Shown piece after piece: positions 41,705-50,021 of a DNA stretch of 64,000 bases. A program made the position numbers and the translations under genes. Origin of the DNA: Spirochaetota bacterium (GTDB lineage Bacteria; Spirochaetota; Spirochaetia; Treponematales; UBA12059); assembly GCA_022703505.1 (NCBI GenBank), contig JAKLDN010000007.1, forward strand, positions 62,001 through 126,000. The letters are read 5' to 3'. Every line of letters starts with the position of its first letter. Position 1 is the stretch's first letter. The notes beneath the pieces were generated by a model. That model saw only the letters and a program-made list of their open reading frames with translations, was not told the origin of the DNA and ran no database searches.

Positions 41705-42736
41705 ATGAAAACTCTGAAAGTATTACCAATCGTCCTTGCTTCGACGCTCTGGATCCTATCCTGCGGCTCGAAACCCGCGGACAGCTCCGGAACGGGGACC
41801 GCCGACCCGTCCGTTCCCGGCCAGGGCTTTCTTTCCGCGGGCCAGCCCGTGACGGGGGTCCAACCCCAGGGCATGCAGGCCGCGGACACTTCGTGGATCA
41901 AGGTGAAGCATCTCGACCTGGCCTACGCATCCAAGTCCCCCACCCAGAAGCTGGACCTGTACCTTCCGAACGAGGGGTCCGGGCCCTTCCCCCTGATCAT
42001 CGAGTTCCATCCCGGGGGATTCATGGTGGGCGGGAAATCCATGGGCATCGGGCCCATGCTCGAGGGTCTCAAACGGGGTTACGCCGTCGCCTCCGTCGGT
42101 TACAGGCTGAGCGGGGAGGCCCCGTTTCCCGCGGCGGTGAACGACGCGAAGGCGGCCGTGAAATTCCTGCGGGCCTCGGCCGTGAAGTACAACCTCGATC
42201 CCCGCCGCTTCGCCGCCTGGGGAAGTTCCGCGGGAGGGAACCTGGCGGCCCTGGTCGCCGTGTCGGGGGATGACCCGTCCCTGGTGGACTCGTCCCTGGG
42301 GAACGCCGGAGTGTCCGACTCCGTCCGGGCCGCGGTGGACTGGTACGGCCCCCTCGATTTTTCCGCCATGGACGAGCAGTTCAAGGCCCTGGGTACGAGC
42401 GGAAGCATGGGTCCGACCTCGTCCCCGACGTCCCCGGAGTCGAAGTACCTGGGGAAGACTGTGGGCACCCCGGAAGCCCGGCCCCTGGCCGAGAAGGCGA
42501 ACCCCGGAACCTACATCTCCGCCGATGACCCGCCGATGTTCATCCAGCACGGCACCGCGGACCGCAACGTCCCGATCACCCAGTCCCGGGACTTCGCCGC
42601 CCGCCTGTCGGCCGAGATCGGGGCGGATAAGGTGATCTTCCAGGCCTTGGAAGGGGCCGGACACGGAGGAACCGCGTTCGAGGCTCCGGAGAATGTCGCC
42701 CGTATCCTGGACTTCCTGGATCGCCATCTGAAATAA
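41705..42736 (+). CDS. Lipoprotein alpha/beta-hydrolase (esterase)
   Basis: A 343-residue predicted lipoprotein. The signal ends in ILSC with Cys20, followed by a Ser/Gly-rich tether. Esterase features: oxyanion HPGG in EFHPGGFMVGG, nucleophile AWGSSAGGN near residue 178, and the final His in GAGHGGTAFE. The substrate-binding region resembles BD-FAE/acetyl-esterase types that remove acyl groups from carbohydrates. GGAGG lies before the ATG, 60 bases after the serine hydrolase, so the two may form an operon. A CCGGC-CTT-GCCGG hairpin follows at 42738-42750. Confidence 0.85.
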   Translation: MKTLKVLPIVLASTLWILSCGSKPADSSGTGTADPSVPGQGFLSAGQPVTGVQPQGMQAADTSWIKVKHLDLAYASKSPTQKLDLYLPNEGSGPFPLIIEFHPGGFMVGGKSMGIGPMLEGLKRGYAVASVGYRLSGEAPFPAAVNDAKAAVKFLRASAVKYNLDPRRFAAWGSSAGGNLAALVAVSGDDPSLVDSSLGNAGVSDSVRAAVDWYGPLDFSAMDEQFKALGTSGSMGPTSSPTSPESKYLGKTVGTPEARPLAEKANPGTYISADDPPMFIQHGTADRNVPITQSRDFAARLSAEIGADKVIFQALEGAGHGGTAFEAPENVARILDFLDRHLK

Positions 42737-42798
42737 ACCGGCCTTGCCGGAATCTTCCGCTCCGCACGGGTCCCCCCCGCGGTCCGGCGCGGAGACGT

Positions 42799-44166
42799 CT
42801 ATCCCAGGCGCTCCAGGAAGTCCGTCACCGCCAGGAGGTCCGCGCAGCCCCCGGGGCTGAGGTGCCGGGCGATCAAGCCCTCGTCTAAATTCCGGACCGC
42901 GGCGCGGCCGGCCGAGGTCGATAGGCCACCCAGGCCGAGAGCCCGGGCGGCTTCGGCCCGAAGATACTCCAGGCCTTCCGGCCCGCCCCGGGCCAGGACG
43001 CAGGTGTCCTCGACCTCCGCGCAGAGCGCCAGGAGGACTTCGGCCAGGGCGTCGTTCCGGGAGAGCCCGGCGGCCAGGCCGGAGCGGAGACGCGGAAGCC
43101 CGATCCGAAGCGCCGAGGGGAATCCCCGGGCCGCCTCGCCCCGCACCCCCAGGACTCCCGAGCTCCGATACAGTCTCTCCCCCGCGGTCAGCTCCGCCTC
43201 GGGTTTGGCCGACGCCGCCGTAAAGTCCGCGGTCGCGGCGGCCCGGACCAGGGCGCCCGCCGTGTCGCAGCAGGACTCCGCGGTCGGAACGAAGCCCCGG
43301 GCCGCCAAGCACCCGGCCGCGGCGCACAGTGCCCCCAGGGAGAAGACGAGTCCCTTGTGGGTGTTCACCCCGCCCGTGGCCTCGAACATCGCGGCCTCGG
43401 CGCGGCGTCCGGCGGCTCGAAGACGGTCCAGGAGGTCTTGAGCCCCGGGGTCCTCCGTAGAGGCGAACCCGGCAAGCCCGGCGCCCAGGTCGGCCGCTTC
43501 CGCGAACCAGGGAGCCAGGGCCGCCGCCCCGGCCAGGAAGGTGAAGTAGTCCATGTCCGCGTGGGAACCCCGGGAGCGGGGCGTCACGAGGCCGGGTTTG
43601 GGATCCACGGCCGCCTCCTCCAGGAGTGCCTGCAGGGCCAGCCGGCCTATCCGGCCGGGCGTGCAGGCCGGCCGGGCCAGGACCGTCTCCGCGGCGGCGC
43701 GAAGCTCCGGCAGGCCGTGGGCGGCTCCGGCGGCGCAGACCGCGGCGGGGCCCCCGCAGACCAGGCAGGTCCGGGGCGGCAGGCCCAGGTCCTCCCGGCC
43801 GAGAGGTTGGCCCCGGGCATCCGTGGCGTCTATGTCCGCCAGGGTACCCCAGGGATGGTCCTCCTCCACGCCCAGGGCGAGCGTCTTGGCGGCCCGGGCG
43901 CCGGTCCCCAGGGCCAGCCAGCCCTCGGGGCCGTCCGCGGAGATCTTGAACTCGGAGGAAAGGACGGGTGACCCCGACGTACGGGCCTCGGCTTCCAGGG
44001 CCTCGAACAGCGCCCGGGCGGCCCCGTCGAAATCCCCGCCAAGGCGCAGGGCCGCGGGGAGCCGGAGGGTCAGGGTGAGGAGGCTCCCGCCCGCGGGCAG
44101 GGACCCGGCGAGGGAGAGCCGCCGGGCCCAGCGCTCCTCCCGGGCGTCCAGGGCCGGGGAGCTCAC
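42799..44166 (-). CDS. citXG: CitX-CitG fusion for citrate lyase prosthetic group
   Basis: A 455-residue fusion. The start is GTG 44166, overlapping the citD stop as GTGA. Residues about 1-165 correspond to CitX (apo-citrate lyase phosphoribosyl-dephospho-CoA transferase: REERWARRLSLAGSLPAGGS, then TCLVCGGPAAVCA). Residues about 175-455 correspond to CitG (triphosphoribosyl-dephospho-CoA synthase: LLEEAAVDPKPGLVTPRSRG and TGGVNTHKGLVFSLGALCAA). Together they make and attach the cofactor to CitD. The same CitX-CitG fusion is known in some gamma-proteobacteria and firmicutes. Last gene of the minus-strand operon. Confidence 0.9.
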   Translation of the reverse strand: MSSPALDAREERWARRLSLAGSLPAGGSLLTLTLRLPAALRLGGDFDGAARALFEALEAEARTSGSPVLSSEFKISADGPEGWLALGTGARAAKTLALGVEEDHPWGTLADIDATDARGQPLGREDLGLPPRTCLVCGGPAAVCAAGAAHGLPELRAAAETVLARPACTPGRIGRLALQALLEEAAVDPKPGLVTPRSRGSHADMDYFTFLAGAAALAPWFAEAADLGAGLAGFASTEDPGAQDLLDRLRAAGRRAEAAMFEATGGVNTHKGLVFSLGALCAAAGCLAARGFVPTAESCCDTAGALVRAAATADFTAASAKPEAELTAGERLYRSSGVLGVRGEAARGFPSALRIGLPRLRSGLAAGLSRNDALAEVLLALCAEVEDTCVLARGGPEGLEYLRAEAARALGLGGLSTSAGRAAVRNLDEGLIARHLSPGGCADLLAVTDFLERLG

Positions 44167-44435
44167 GTACCGGCGGTCGACCGCTCTATGGCGGTTTCCA
44201 GGCGGGCCCGGAGGGTGCATTCCAGGGCTCCCCGGTCCTGGACCCGCACCGCCGCCCCGGACAGGCCCGCGGCCGCCGCCACCTCCTCGGTGACCGAACG
44301 GATCCGGCGGCCGTACTGCTTGAGGACGATGCTCTCGATCGTGCACTCGACGCCCTCGCCCTCCCGGGGGCGGATGGTGACCAGGACGTCGCTGGACTCC
44401 AGGGAGCCCGCCATCGCTTCCTTCTTGGCCTTCAT
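44163..44435 (-). CDS. citD: Citrate lyase acyl carrier protein, gamma subunit
   Basis: A 90-residue protein. The start at 44435 gives the usual N-terminus MKAKKEAMAGSLESSDVLVT; the Ser in LESSDV (residue 14) is the expected site for the phosphoribosyl-dephospho-CoA arm. The rest matches CitD (VLKQYGRRIRSVTEE, then VRVQDRGALECTLRARLETA). It carries the acetyl and citryl groups between the alpha and beta subunits, whose genes lie in the divergent operon. Its stop is coupled to citXG. Confidence 0.93.
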   Translation of the reverse strand: MKAKKEAMAGSLESSDVLVTIRPREGEGVECTIESIVLKQYGRRIRSVTEEVAAAAGLSGAAVRVQDRGALECTLRARLETAIERSTAGT

Positions 44436-44536
44436 ATTCTTCCTTTCCTCATATACGAACCTCGCGGGACCCGGGGAAAGCCCTGCGGCGTCCTCCCGGG
44501 AAAACCGGTCGGCGGCCGTCCGGCCGCCCCGTCCGA

Positions 44537-45631
44537 TCAATGCCGGGTGTCGCTGGCCCGGATACGCTCCAGGACCGGTGCCGCCCCGGGGGAGCGGAGC
44601 CAGTCCCAGGTGGTCTCGGGCACCAGGGTTCGAATTTCCTCGAATCGTCCGGCCCGGATCAGGTCCCGGACCCGGGAGGCGCTGACGGCCGCCCCGTCCC
44701 GCTCCACCCGGGGCAGTTCCCGGATCTCCAGGGCGGGAGAGTCCGGCCGCGGGGCCGGAAGGATCTCCCTCATCAGCCTATTGTAGGTCGAGGTGGTCGG
44801 GCAATACGGTTCGGTGCCCACGAAGCGCTCGACGGCCCCGAGGACCGGGGCTACGTGGGTCCGGAAGACCTCCAGGTCCAGGGCCGCGTGGAGCTCCGCC
44901 GCCGCGTCGTCCGGGCTTCCCGGCCTTGGGCGGGTGAAGTAGGTCGGGAAGGTGGCGGAGGAGATCACGTAGGGTCCGCCGGGGTGCACGTCAAGGTTCC
45001 GGATGTGGGTCGTCCCCTTCCGCACCAGGTCCAGGCGGACCGGGAAGGGGAAGAGCGAGCGGTCCTCCTCCACAACCAGGACGTGGACCCAGGAGGATTC
45101 GGAGGCGGCCCATTCCAGGAGGGCCTGGTGCCCCCGGGTGAAGGGGTTGCAGTTCACCACCACGACCCCCGAGGGCCGGGGGCGGCCCTCGGCGCGGCGG
45201 GCCAGGTCCGCCTTCCAGTCCTCGATCCCCGGGCTGCCCCATTCCAGCAGGGCCGCCCCGAGGCCCGTGGCGGGTCGCTCCGCGACGGCTAGGCGCCGGA
45301 ATCCCAGTCCCTCGAAGACCGCGGCCTCCGGGGGCTTGGTGAAGACCGCAACCCTGCCCAGGCCCCGGTCCGCGGCGGCCTTCAGGAGGGCCGTGACCAG
45401 GACCGCGGCCGAGCCTTCTCCCTCGGTCTCCCGGGCCGTCGCCAGGCCCTGGATCACGTTCCCCACCAGGGATCCCGCGGCGGCCAGGCGCTCCCCCTCG
45501 TACAGGCCCAGTACGAGGTCCGACCCTTCGGGTACGGAGAGTCCCCGGGAGGTCAGGAGGGTCCGGTACTCGTCCCGGTCCGGGTCGTCCCGGATCTCCC
45601 GGACGTCCCGGTCCCCGTACGCCGCGGACAC
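44537..45631 (-). CDS. citC: [Citrate (pro-3S)-lyase] ligase
   Basis: A 364-residue ligase that acetylates the thiol of the CitD prosthetic group and thereby activates citrate lyase, using acetate and ATP. N-terminal part (about 20-125) is a GNAT-like domain. The nucleotidyltransferase part starts near residue 150 with VVVNCNPFTRGHQALLEWAA, where the HxGH-type motif is NPFTRGH, and contains SSATFPTYF and PYCPTTSTYNRLM. It starts 4 bases after the aconitase stop and ends about 100 bases before citD. Confidence 0.93.
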   Translation of the reverse strand: MSAAYGDRDVREIRDDPDRDEYRTLLTSRGLSVPEGSDLVLGLYEGERLAAAGSLVGNVIQGLATARETEGEGSAAVLVTALLKAAADRGLGRVAVFTKPPEAAVFEGLGFRRLAVAERPATGLGAALLEWGSPGIEDWKADLARRAEGRPRPSGVVVVNCNPFTRGHQALLEWAASESSWVHVLVVEEDRSLFPFPVRLDLVRKGTTHIRNLDVHPGGPYVISSATFPTYFTRPRPGSPDDAAAELHAALDLEVFRTHVAPVLGAVERFVGTEPYCPTTSTYNRLMREILPAPRPDSPALEIRELPRVERDGAAVSASRVRDLIRAGRFEEIRTLVPETTWDWLRSPGAAPVLERIRASDTRH

Positions 45632-45635
45632 GGCC

Positions 45636-47561
45636 TTAAGCCCCCGCCCCCGGGGAGCGGGCGGCGTTCAGGGCGCCCCCCGCCCGGAGGATCTCGACCT
45701 GCCGCCGGGACAGGCCGTGCAGGGCTTCCACGGTCTTGCCGGTCGTCTCGTTCCGGATCCGGATCCGTTCCCCGTCCAGGGCCTTCCGGGCGTCCTCGAT
45801 GCGCAGGCGGTCCCCGGCGTGCAGGGCATCCCGGTCGGCCTTGTCCGCGAAGGTCAGGGGCAGGATACCGGCGTTCACCAGGTTCTGCCGGTGGATCCGG
45901 GCGTAGGACACGGCGACGACTGCCTTGACCCCCAGGAAGAGGGGCGAGAGGGCCGCGTGTTCCCGGCTGGAGCCCTGGCCGTAGTTCTCCCCGGCCACCA
46001 CGAAACCGCCCCCCGCGGCCCAGGCCCGTGTCGGGAAGGAGGGGTCCACGGCGGAGAAACAGTACTCCGAGATCGCCGGGAGGTTGGACCGGAGGGACAT
46101 GATCCTGCTGCCCGCGGGGAGGATATGGTCCGTGGTGATGTCGTCCCCCAAGGTCAGGAGGATCTCCCCGTCCAGGGTGTCCGCCAGGGGCCGGAACTCC
46201 GGAAGGGCCTTGATGTTGGGGCCCCGGCGGATCCTCACCCCGGAACCGTCCGCGGGGGGAAGGACCACCTGGGAGTCGTCGACGAGGAAGGCCTCCGGCT
46301 GGCGGGCCGCCGGGGCGGAGCCCAGGCTCCGGGGATCCGTGATCACCCCCCGGATCGCGGAGGCCGCGGCGGTCTCCACGCTGACCAGATGGACGAGGGC
46401 GTCCTTCGTACCGGACCGGCCCTCGAAATTGCGGTTCGAGGTACGCAGGGACACCCCCCCGGAGCTGGGGGCCTGGCCGATGCCGATGCAGGGCCCGCAG
46501 GCGCATTCCAGGATTCGGGCTCCCGCCCCGACCAGGTCCGCCAGGATCCCCTCCTTCGTGATCATGAGAAGGGTCTGCCGGGAGCCCGGGCCTATGACCA
46601 GGCTGGTCCGCTCGGCGACCTTCCGTCCCCGGAGGACCGCGGCGGCACGGACCAGGTCTAGGTAGGAGGAGTTGGTGCAGGACCCTATGAAGCACTGGTC
46701 CACGGGGGTGCCCTCCACCTCCCGGACGGGGACGACCTTGTCCGGCATGTGGGGCAGGGCGATCAGGGGCTCCAGGGCCGCCAGGTCGATCACGATCCTC
46801 TCGTCGTAGTCCGCCCCGGGATCCGCGGCCAGGGGAACCCAGTCCCCGCCCCGGCCCTGGGCCTCCAGGAAGGCCCGGGTAGCCTCGTCGGAGGGGAAGA
46901 CCGAGGTGGTGGCCCCCAGCTCGGCGCCCATGTTGGTGATCGTGCCCCGCTCGGGCACCGTGAGGGAGGCGACTCCATCCCCGGAATACTCCAGGATCTT
47001 CCCGACCCCGCCTTTCACGGAAAGGCGCCGCAGGAGCTCCAGGATGATGTCCTTGGCTCCGACCCAGGGGGAAAGCCGGCCTCGGAGTTCCACGTTCAGA
47101 ACCTTCGGGTCGGGGATCGAGAAGGGGACCCCCGCCATGGCCAGGGCCACGTCCAGGCCGCCCGCGCCCATGGCCAGCATCCCCAGGCCCCCCGCCGTGG
47201 GGGTGTGGCTGTCCGAGCCCAGGAGGGTCTTCCCGGGCACCCCGAAACGCTCCAGGTGGACCTGGTGGCAGATTCCGTTGCCCGGCCGGGAAAAACGGAT
47301 TCCGTATTTCGCGGCCACGTCCTGCAGGTAGGCGTGGTCGTCGGCGTTCTCGAAACCCGTCTGGAGGATGTTGTGGTCCACGTAGCTCACGGACAGCTCC
47401 GTGCGGACCCGGTCCACCCCGACCGCCTCGAACTGGAGGTAGGCCATGGTGCCCGTGGTGTCCTGGGTCAGGGTCTGGTCGACCCGCAGGGAGAGCTCTC
47501 CCCCCTCCGCCTTGCCCGCCAGGTGGGAATCGATGAGTTTCCGGACCAGGTTCTTCGCCAT
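45636..47561 (-). CDS. acnA: Aconitate hydratase
   Basis: A 641-residue aconitase-superfamily enzyme, in the length class of the single-chain form found in Aquifex and several anaerobes rather than the 890-residue AcnA. GGAGGA before ATG 47561. The three cluster cysteines are present: QCFIGSCTNSS, and ECACGPCIGIGQAP. GSDSHTPTAGGLGMLAMGAG and GSSREHAALSPLFLGVKAVV bind substrate. It converts citrate and isocitrate through cis-aconitate. It leads the citC-citD-citXG operon, which is unusual and suggests that isocitrate, cis-aconitate or a related tricarboxylate enters citrate cleavage. Confidence 0.88.
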   Translation of the reverse strand: MAKNLVRKLIDSHLAGKAEGGELSLRVDQTLTQDTTGTMAYLQFEAVGVDRVRTELSVSYVDHNILQTGFENADDHAYLQDVAAKYGIRFSRPGNGICHQVHLERFGVPGKTLLGSDSHTPTAGGLGMLAMGAGGLDVALAMAGVPFSIPDPKVLNVELRGRLSPWVGAKDIILELLRRLSVKGGVGKILEYSGDGVASLTVPERGTITNMGAELGATTSVFPSDEATRAFLEAQGRGGDWVPLAADPGADYDERIVIDLAALEPLIALPHMPDKVVPVREVEGTPVDQCFIGSCTNSSYLDLVRAAAVLRGRKVAERTSLVIGPGSRQTLLMITKEGILADLVGAGARILECACGPCIGIGQAPSSGGVSLRTSNRNFEGRSGTKDALVHLVSVETAAASAIRGVITDPRSLGSAPAARQPEAFLVDDSQVVLPPADGSGVRIRRGPNIKALPEFRPLADTLDGEILLTLGDDITTDHILPAGSRIMSLRSNLPAISEYCFSAVDPSFPTRAWAAGGGFVVAGENYGQGSSREHAALSPLFLGVKAVVAVSYARIHRQNLVNAGILPLTFADKADRDALHAGDRLRIEDARKALDGERIRIRNETTGKTVEALHGLSRRQVEILRAGGALNAARSPGAGA

Positions 47562-47630
47562 AACTCCTCCTAATGGAAGAATCGCGGGATTTCCCGCGAA
47601 TTCCGCTTTACAGATTCCGAATGCGGGTCT

Positions 47631-47679
47631 AGTATACACCTGGATTCTGGATCCAGGATGCAGAATCCACAAAATTTGT
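47631..47679. promoter_or_regulatory. Operator region between aconitase and GntR genes
   Basis: In the divergent region: AGTATA/TATACT at 47631-47636 (minus-strand -10 candidate); inverted repeat GGATTCTG (47642-47649) and CAGAATCC (47661-47668); palindrome CTGGATCCAG at 47647-47656; and ACAAA-A-TTTGT at 47669-47679, similar in form to FCD-type GntR operators. Likely bound by the adjacent GntR protein. Confidence 0.5.
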
Positions 47680-47705
47680 AAAGATTTTTGTCCAGGAGGG
47701 TCGTC

Positions 47706-48416
47706 GTGGGTTATCTGAGGGATGTTCCGGACCTCCGCACCCAGCCGGTACGGGACATCATCTTCGAGCGCCTCCGGAAGGCCATCGTCCAGGGCGAGCT
47801 GAAGCCGGACACCTACTTCACGGACGTGGAGATCGCGGAGGAGTTCGGCGTCAGCCGGACCCCCGTGCGGGAGGCGGTTCAGAAGCTGGAACTCGGGGGC
47901 TACATCGAGCGGGTGCCCATGCGGGGCAACCGGGTCCTCGGACTGTCGCCCCGGGAGCTGGCCCACTCCTTCGCGATCCGCAAGGCCCTGGAGACCTTGG
48001 CCCTCCGGTACACGGCCCTGCGCATCTCCCAGGAAGACCTGGCACGGATGGAGGACATCCTGGACCGGCTGGAAGCCTTCGCCGCCTCCGGACGGAGCGA
48101 AGCGGACCCGGAGCAGCTCTTCTCCCTGGTGAAGGAGTACAACGCGGTCCTGTTCCGGTCCTGCGGTTCCGAGCACCTCGAGGGCCTGGTCTACGCCCAG
48201 CGGGAGGTGTTCGACCGGTACGGGGTCATGCGGGTGGTCCTGCCCAACCGGGTGGACCGCAGCGTGTCCCGGCGAAGGCAGCTCTGGGAGGCTTTCCGGG
48301 CCCGGGATCCCGAGCGGGCCGCGGCGATCTGGGCGGAGCACCTGGACGAATCCTTCGCGATCTGGCGGGACAAGTCGGGCTACGCGGAAGAGCTCAAGGA
48401 CTTTCCTTTCTTTTAG
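47706..48416 (+). CDS. GntR-family regulator, FCD type (citrate module)
   Basis: A 236-residue regulator. GTG 47706 is chosen because AGGAGGG lies five bases before it. Winged helix: RTQPVRDIIFERLRKAIVQG, EEFGVSRTPVREAVQKLELG, YIERVPMRGNRVL. The FCD helical domain occupies about residues 85-230. It sits between two divergent citrate operons and next to palindromes, so it most likely controls both according to citrate or a related acid. No CitA-CitB two-component system is present, which is the usual citrate control in enterobacteria. Confidence 0.9.
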   Translation: MGYLRDVPDLRTQPVRDIIFERLRKAIVQGELKPDTYFTDVEIAEEFGVSRTPVREAVQKLELGGYIERVPMRGNRVLGLSPRELAHSFAIRKALETLALRYTALRISQEDLARMEDILDRLEAFAASGRSEADPEQLFSLVKEYNAVLFRSCGSEHLEGLVYAQREVFDRYGVMRVVLPNRVDRSVSRRRQLWEAFRARDPERAAAIWAEHLDESFAIWRDKSGYAEELKDFPFF

Positions 48417-48476
48417 GCCGCATCCGCCCCAGTAGGCGGTCGAGCGATATTTCCGATCCTTAGGAGGAACGGTATC

Positions 48477-49451
48477 ATGAAGAAGACACTCGCGATCGTG
48501 CTTATGCTCTCGATCCTGGCGGTGTCCTTCGTCGGCGCCCAGACCTGGAAGCCCACGAAGACCATCGAGCTGGTGGCACCCGCCAACCCGGGCGGCGGCT
48601 GGGACATGCTCTGCCGGGTCGTGCAGAAGACCCTGGTGGACGAGAAGCTCGTCGAGAAGAACGTGATCGTGGTCAACAAGCCGGGCGGCGGCGGGGCCGT
48701 GGGCTGGACCTACCTGAAGGGCAAGAAGGGGCAGGGGGAATTCCTGGCCGCCACCTCCACCCTGATCATGCTGAACAACCTCCTGGGCTCCAGCGAGCTG
48801 ACCTTCAAGGACTTCACCCCCCTGGCCGCCCTGCAGACCGAGTGGATCTCCGTGGCCGTCCAGGCGGACGCCCCCTACAAGAACATCAAGGACCTGATGG
48901 AGGCCATCAAGGCCAACCCCGCGGCCATCCCCATCGGCGTCGGCCCCACCCTGGGCAACAACGACCACCTCCTGATCCTCCGCCTGGCCAAGGCCTACGG
49001 GATCGACCCCTCCAAGCTCAAGTTCATCGTCTACCCCGGCGCCGGCGGGGAGATCGTCCCGGCCCTCCTGGGCGGGCACATCAAGGCCACCACCATCGGC
49101 CTGGGCGAGGTCCTGGAGCAGCACAAGGCCGGCAAGCTCCGGGTCCTGGGCGTCAGCTCCGACGCTCCCCTGTCCTTCCTGCCCGGAGTCCAGACCTTCA
49201 AGGCCCAGGGTATCGACGTGGTCTTCCCCCACTGGCGCGGCATCATCGGCGCCCCGGAGATGACCCCCGCCATGGTCAAGTACTGGGACGACGTCTTTAC
49301 CAAGATGGTCCAGACCAAGACCTGGAAGGAACAGATCGAGAAGCTCGGCTGGACCGGGTTCTACCAGAACTCCGCGGCCCACACGGCCTTCCTGACCGAG
49401 CAGACAGGGATCTTCAACGACCTGCTCACCACGGTCGGACTCAAGAAGTAA
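48477..49451 (+). CDS. tctC: Tripartite tricarboxylate transporter binding protein (TctC)
   Basis: A 324-residue periplasmic protein with a signal peptide (KKTLAIVLMLSILAVSFVGA, before QTWKP). The TctC/Bug-type fold is recognised from the APANPGGGWDMLCRVVQK and NKPGGGGAVGWTYL loops that bind a carboxylate, and the PYKNIKDLMEAIKANP block. It brings citrate or another tricarboxylate to TctAB. GGAGG before ATG. It is 60 bases downstream of the GntR gene and followed by a strong hairpin before tctB. Confidence 0.93.
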   Translation: MKKTLAIVLMLSILAVSFVGAQTWKPTKTIELVAPANPGGGWDMLCRVVQKTLVDEKLVEKNVIVVNKPGGGGAVGWTYLKGKKGQGEFLAATSTLIMLNNLLGSSELTFKDFTPLAALQTEWISVAVQADAPYKNIKDLMEAIKANPAAIPIGVGPTLGNNDHLLILRLAKAYGIDPSKLKFIVYPGAGGEIVPALLGGHIKATTIGLGEVLEQHKAGKLRVLGVSSDAPLSFLPGVQTFKAQGIDVVFPHWRGIIGAPEMTPAMVKYWDDVFTKMVQTKTWKEQIEKLGWTGFYQNSAAHTAFLTEQTGIFNDLLTTVGLKK

Positions 49452-49469
49452 TTCCGTAAAGTAGGCAAA

Positions 49470-49497
49470 GCGGGGGCGGGGGAAATCCCGTCCCCGC
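49470..49497 (+). terminator. Hairpin between tctC and tctB
   Basis: 11-bp stem: 49470-49480 (GCGGGGGCGGG) with 49487-49497 (CCCGTCCCCGC), loop GGAAAT, one G-T pair. No T tract. Probably stabilises tctC mRNA or stops part of the transcripts. Confidence 0.6.
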
Positions 49498-49532
49498 GAA
49501 GGCGCGTCCGGGACGCGCCGGGAGGTGCGCTC

Positions 49533-50009
49533 GTGACGAAAGACACCCTGACCGGAATCATCGCCGTGGCCGTGGGAGGTATCTACACGGCCACCGCCCT
49601 GGTCCTGCCCGAGATGCGGATGGGGGACAAGCTCGGGCCCAAGATCTTTCCCCTGGTGGTCGGCATCGGATCCGTCCTGGCGGGCTTGGCCCTGATCCTG
49701 GGGGACCGCAGGCCCGGTAAGCAGTCCAAGAAGGCGGACTTCGGTTTCGTGGAGCACAAGGACCTGTGGCTCAAGATCGTCCTGACCACGGTGGTCGGGA
49801 TCGTCTACGGCCTGGTGATGGACAAGCTGGGCTTCCTGATCCCTACGACCCTCTTCATGCTCTTCATCTCCACCCTCATCAACAAAGGCCGGCTGGTCCA
49901 GAACGCGGTCCTCTCGGCCGTGTTCGCGGTCATCACCTACGGGGTCTTCGCGGTGGCCCTGAAACTAAGCCTGCCCCGGGGATTCCTGGAATCCCTGCTG
50001 CCCTTCTAG
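49533..50009 (+). CDS. tctB: TTT transporter small membrane subunit (TctB)
   Basis: A 158-residue protein with four hydrophobic segments, usual for TctB. It begins at GTG 49533 behind GGAGG. Family pattern: GGIYTATALVLPEMRMGDKLG, PKIFPLVVGIGSVLAGLAL, and a short cytoplasmic linker before two more helices. It pairs with TctA in the membrane; the transporter runs on an ion gradient. It ends 12 bases before tctA. Confidence 0.85.
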   Translation: MTKDTLTGIIAVAVGGIYTATALVLPEMRMGDKLGPKIFPLVVGIGSVLAGLALILGDRRPGKQSKKADFGFVEHKDLWLKIVLTTVVGIVYGLVMDKLGFLIPTTLFMLFISTLINKGRLVQNAVLSAVFAVITYGVFAVALKLSLPRGFLESLLPF

Positions 50010-50021
50010 GAGGAGACCGAG

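Noticed and set aside
47562-49757. Extension of the aconitase frame far upstream to 49757
   Set aside because: The region is antisense to GntR, tctC and tctB; aconitase homology and GGAGGA place the start at 47561.
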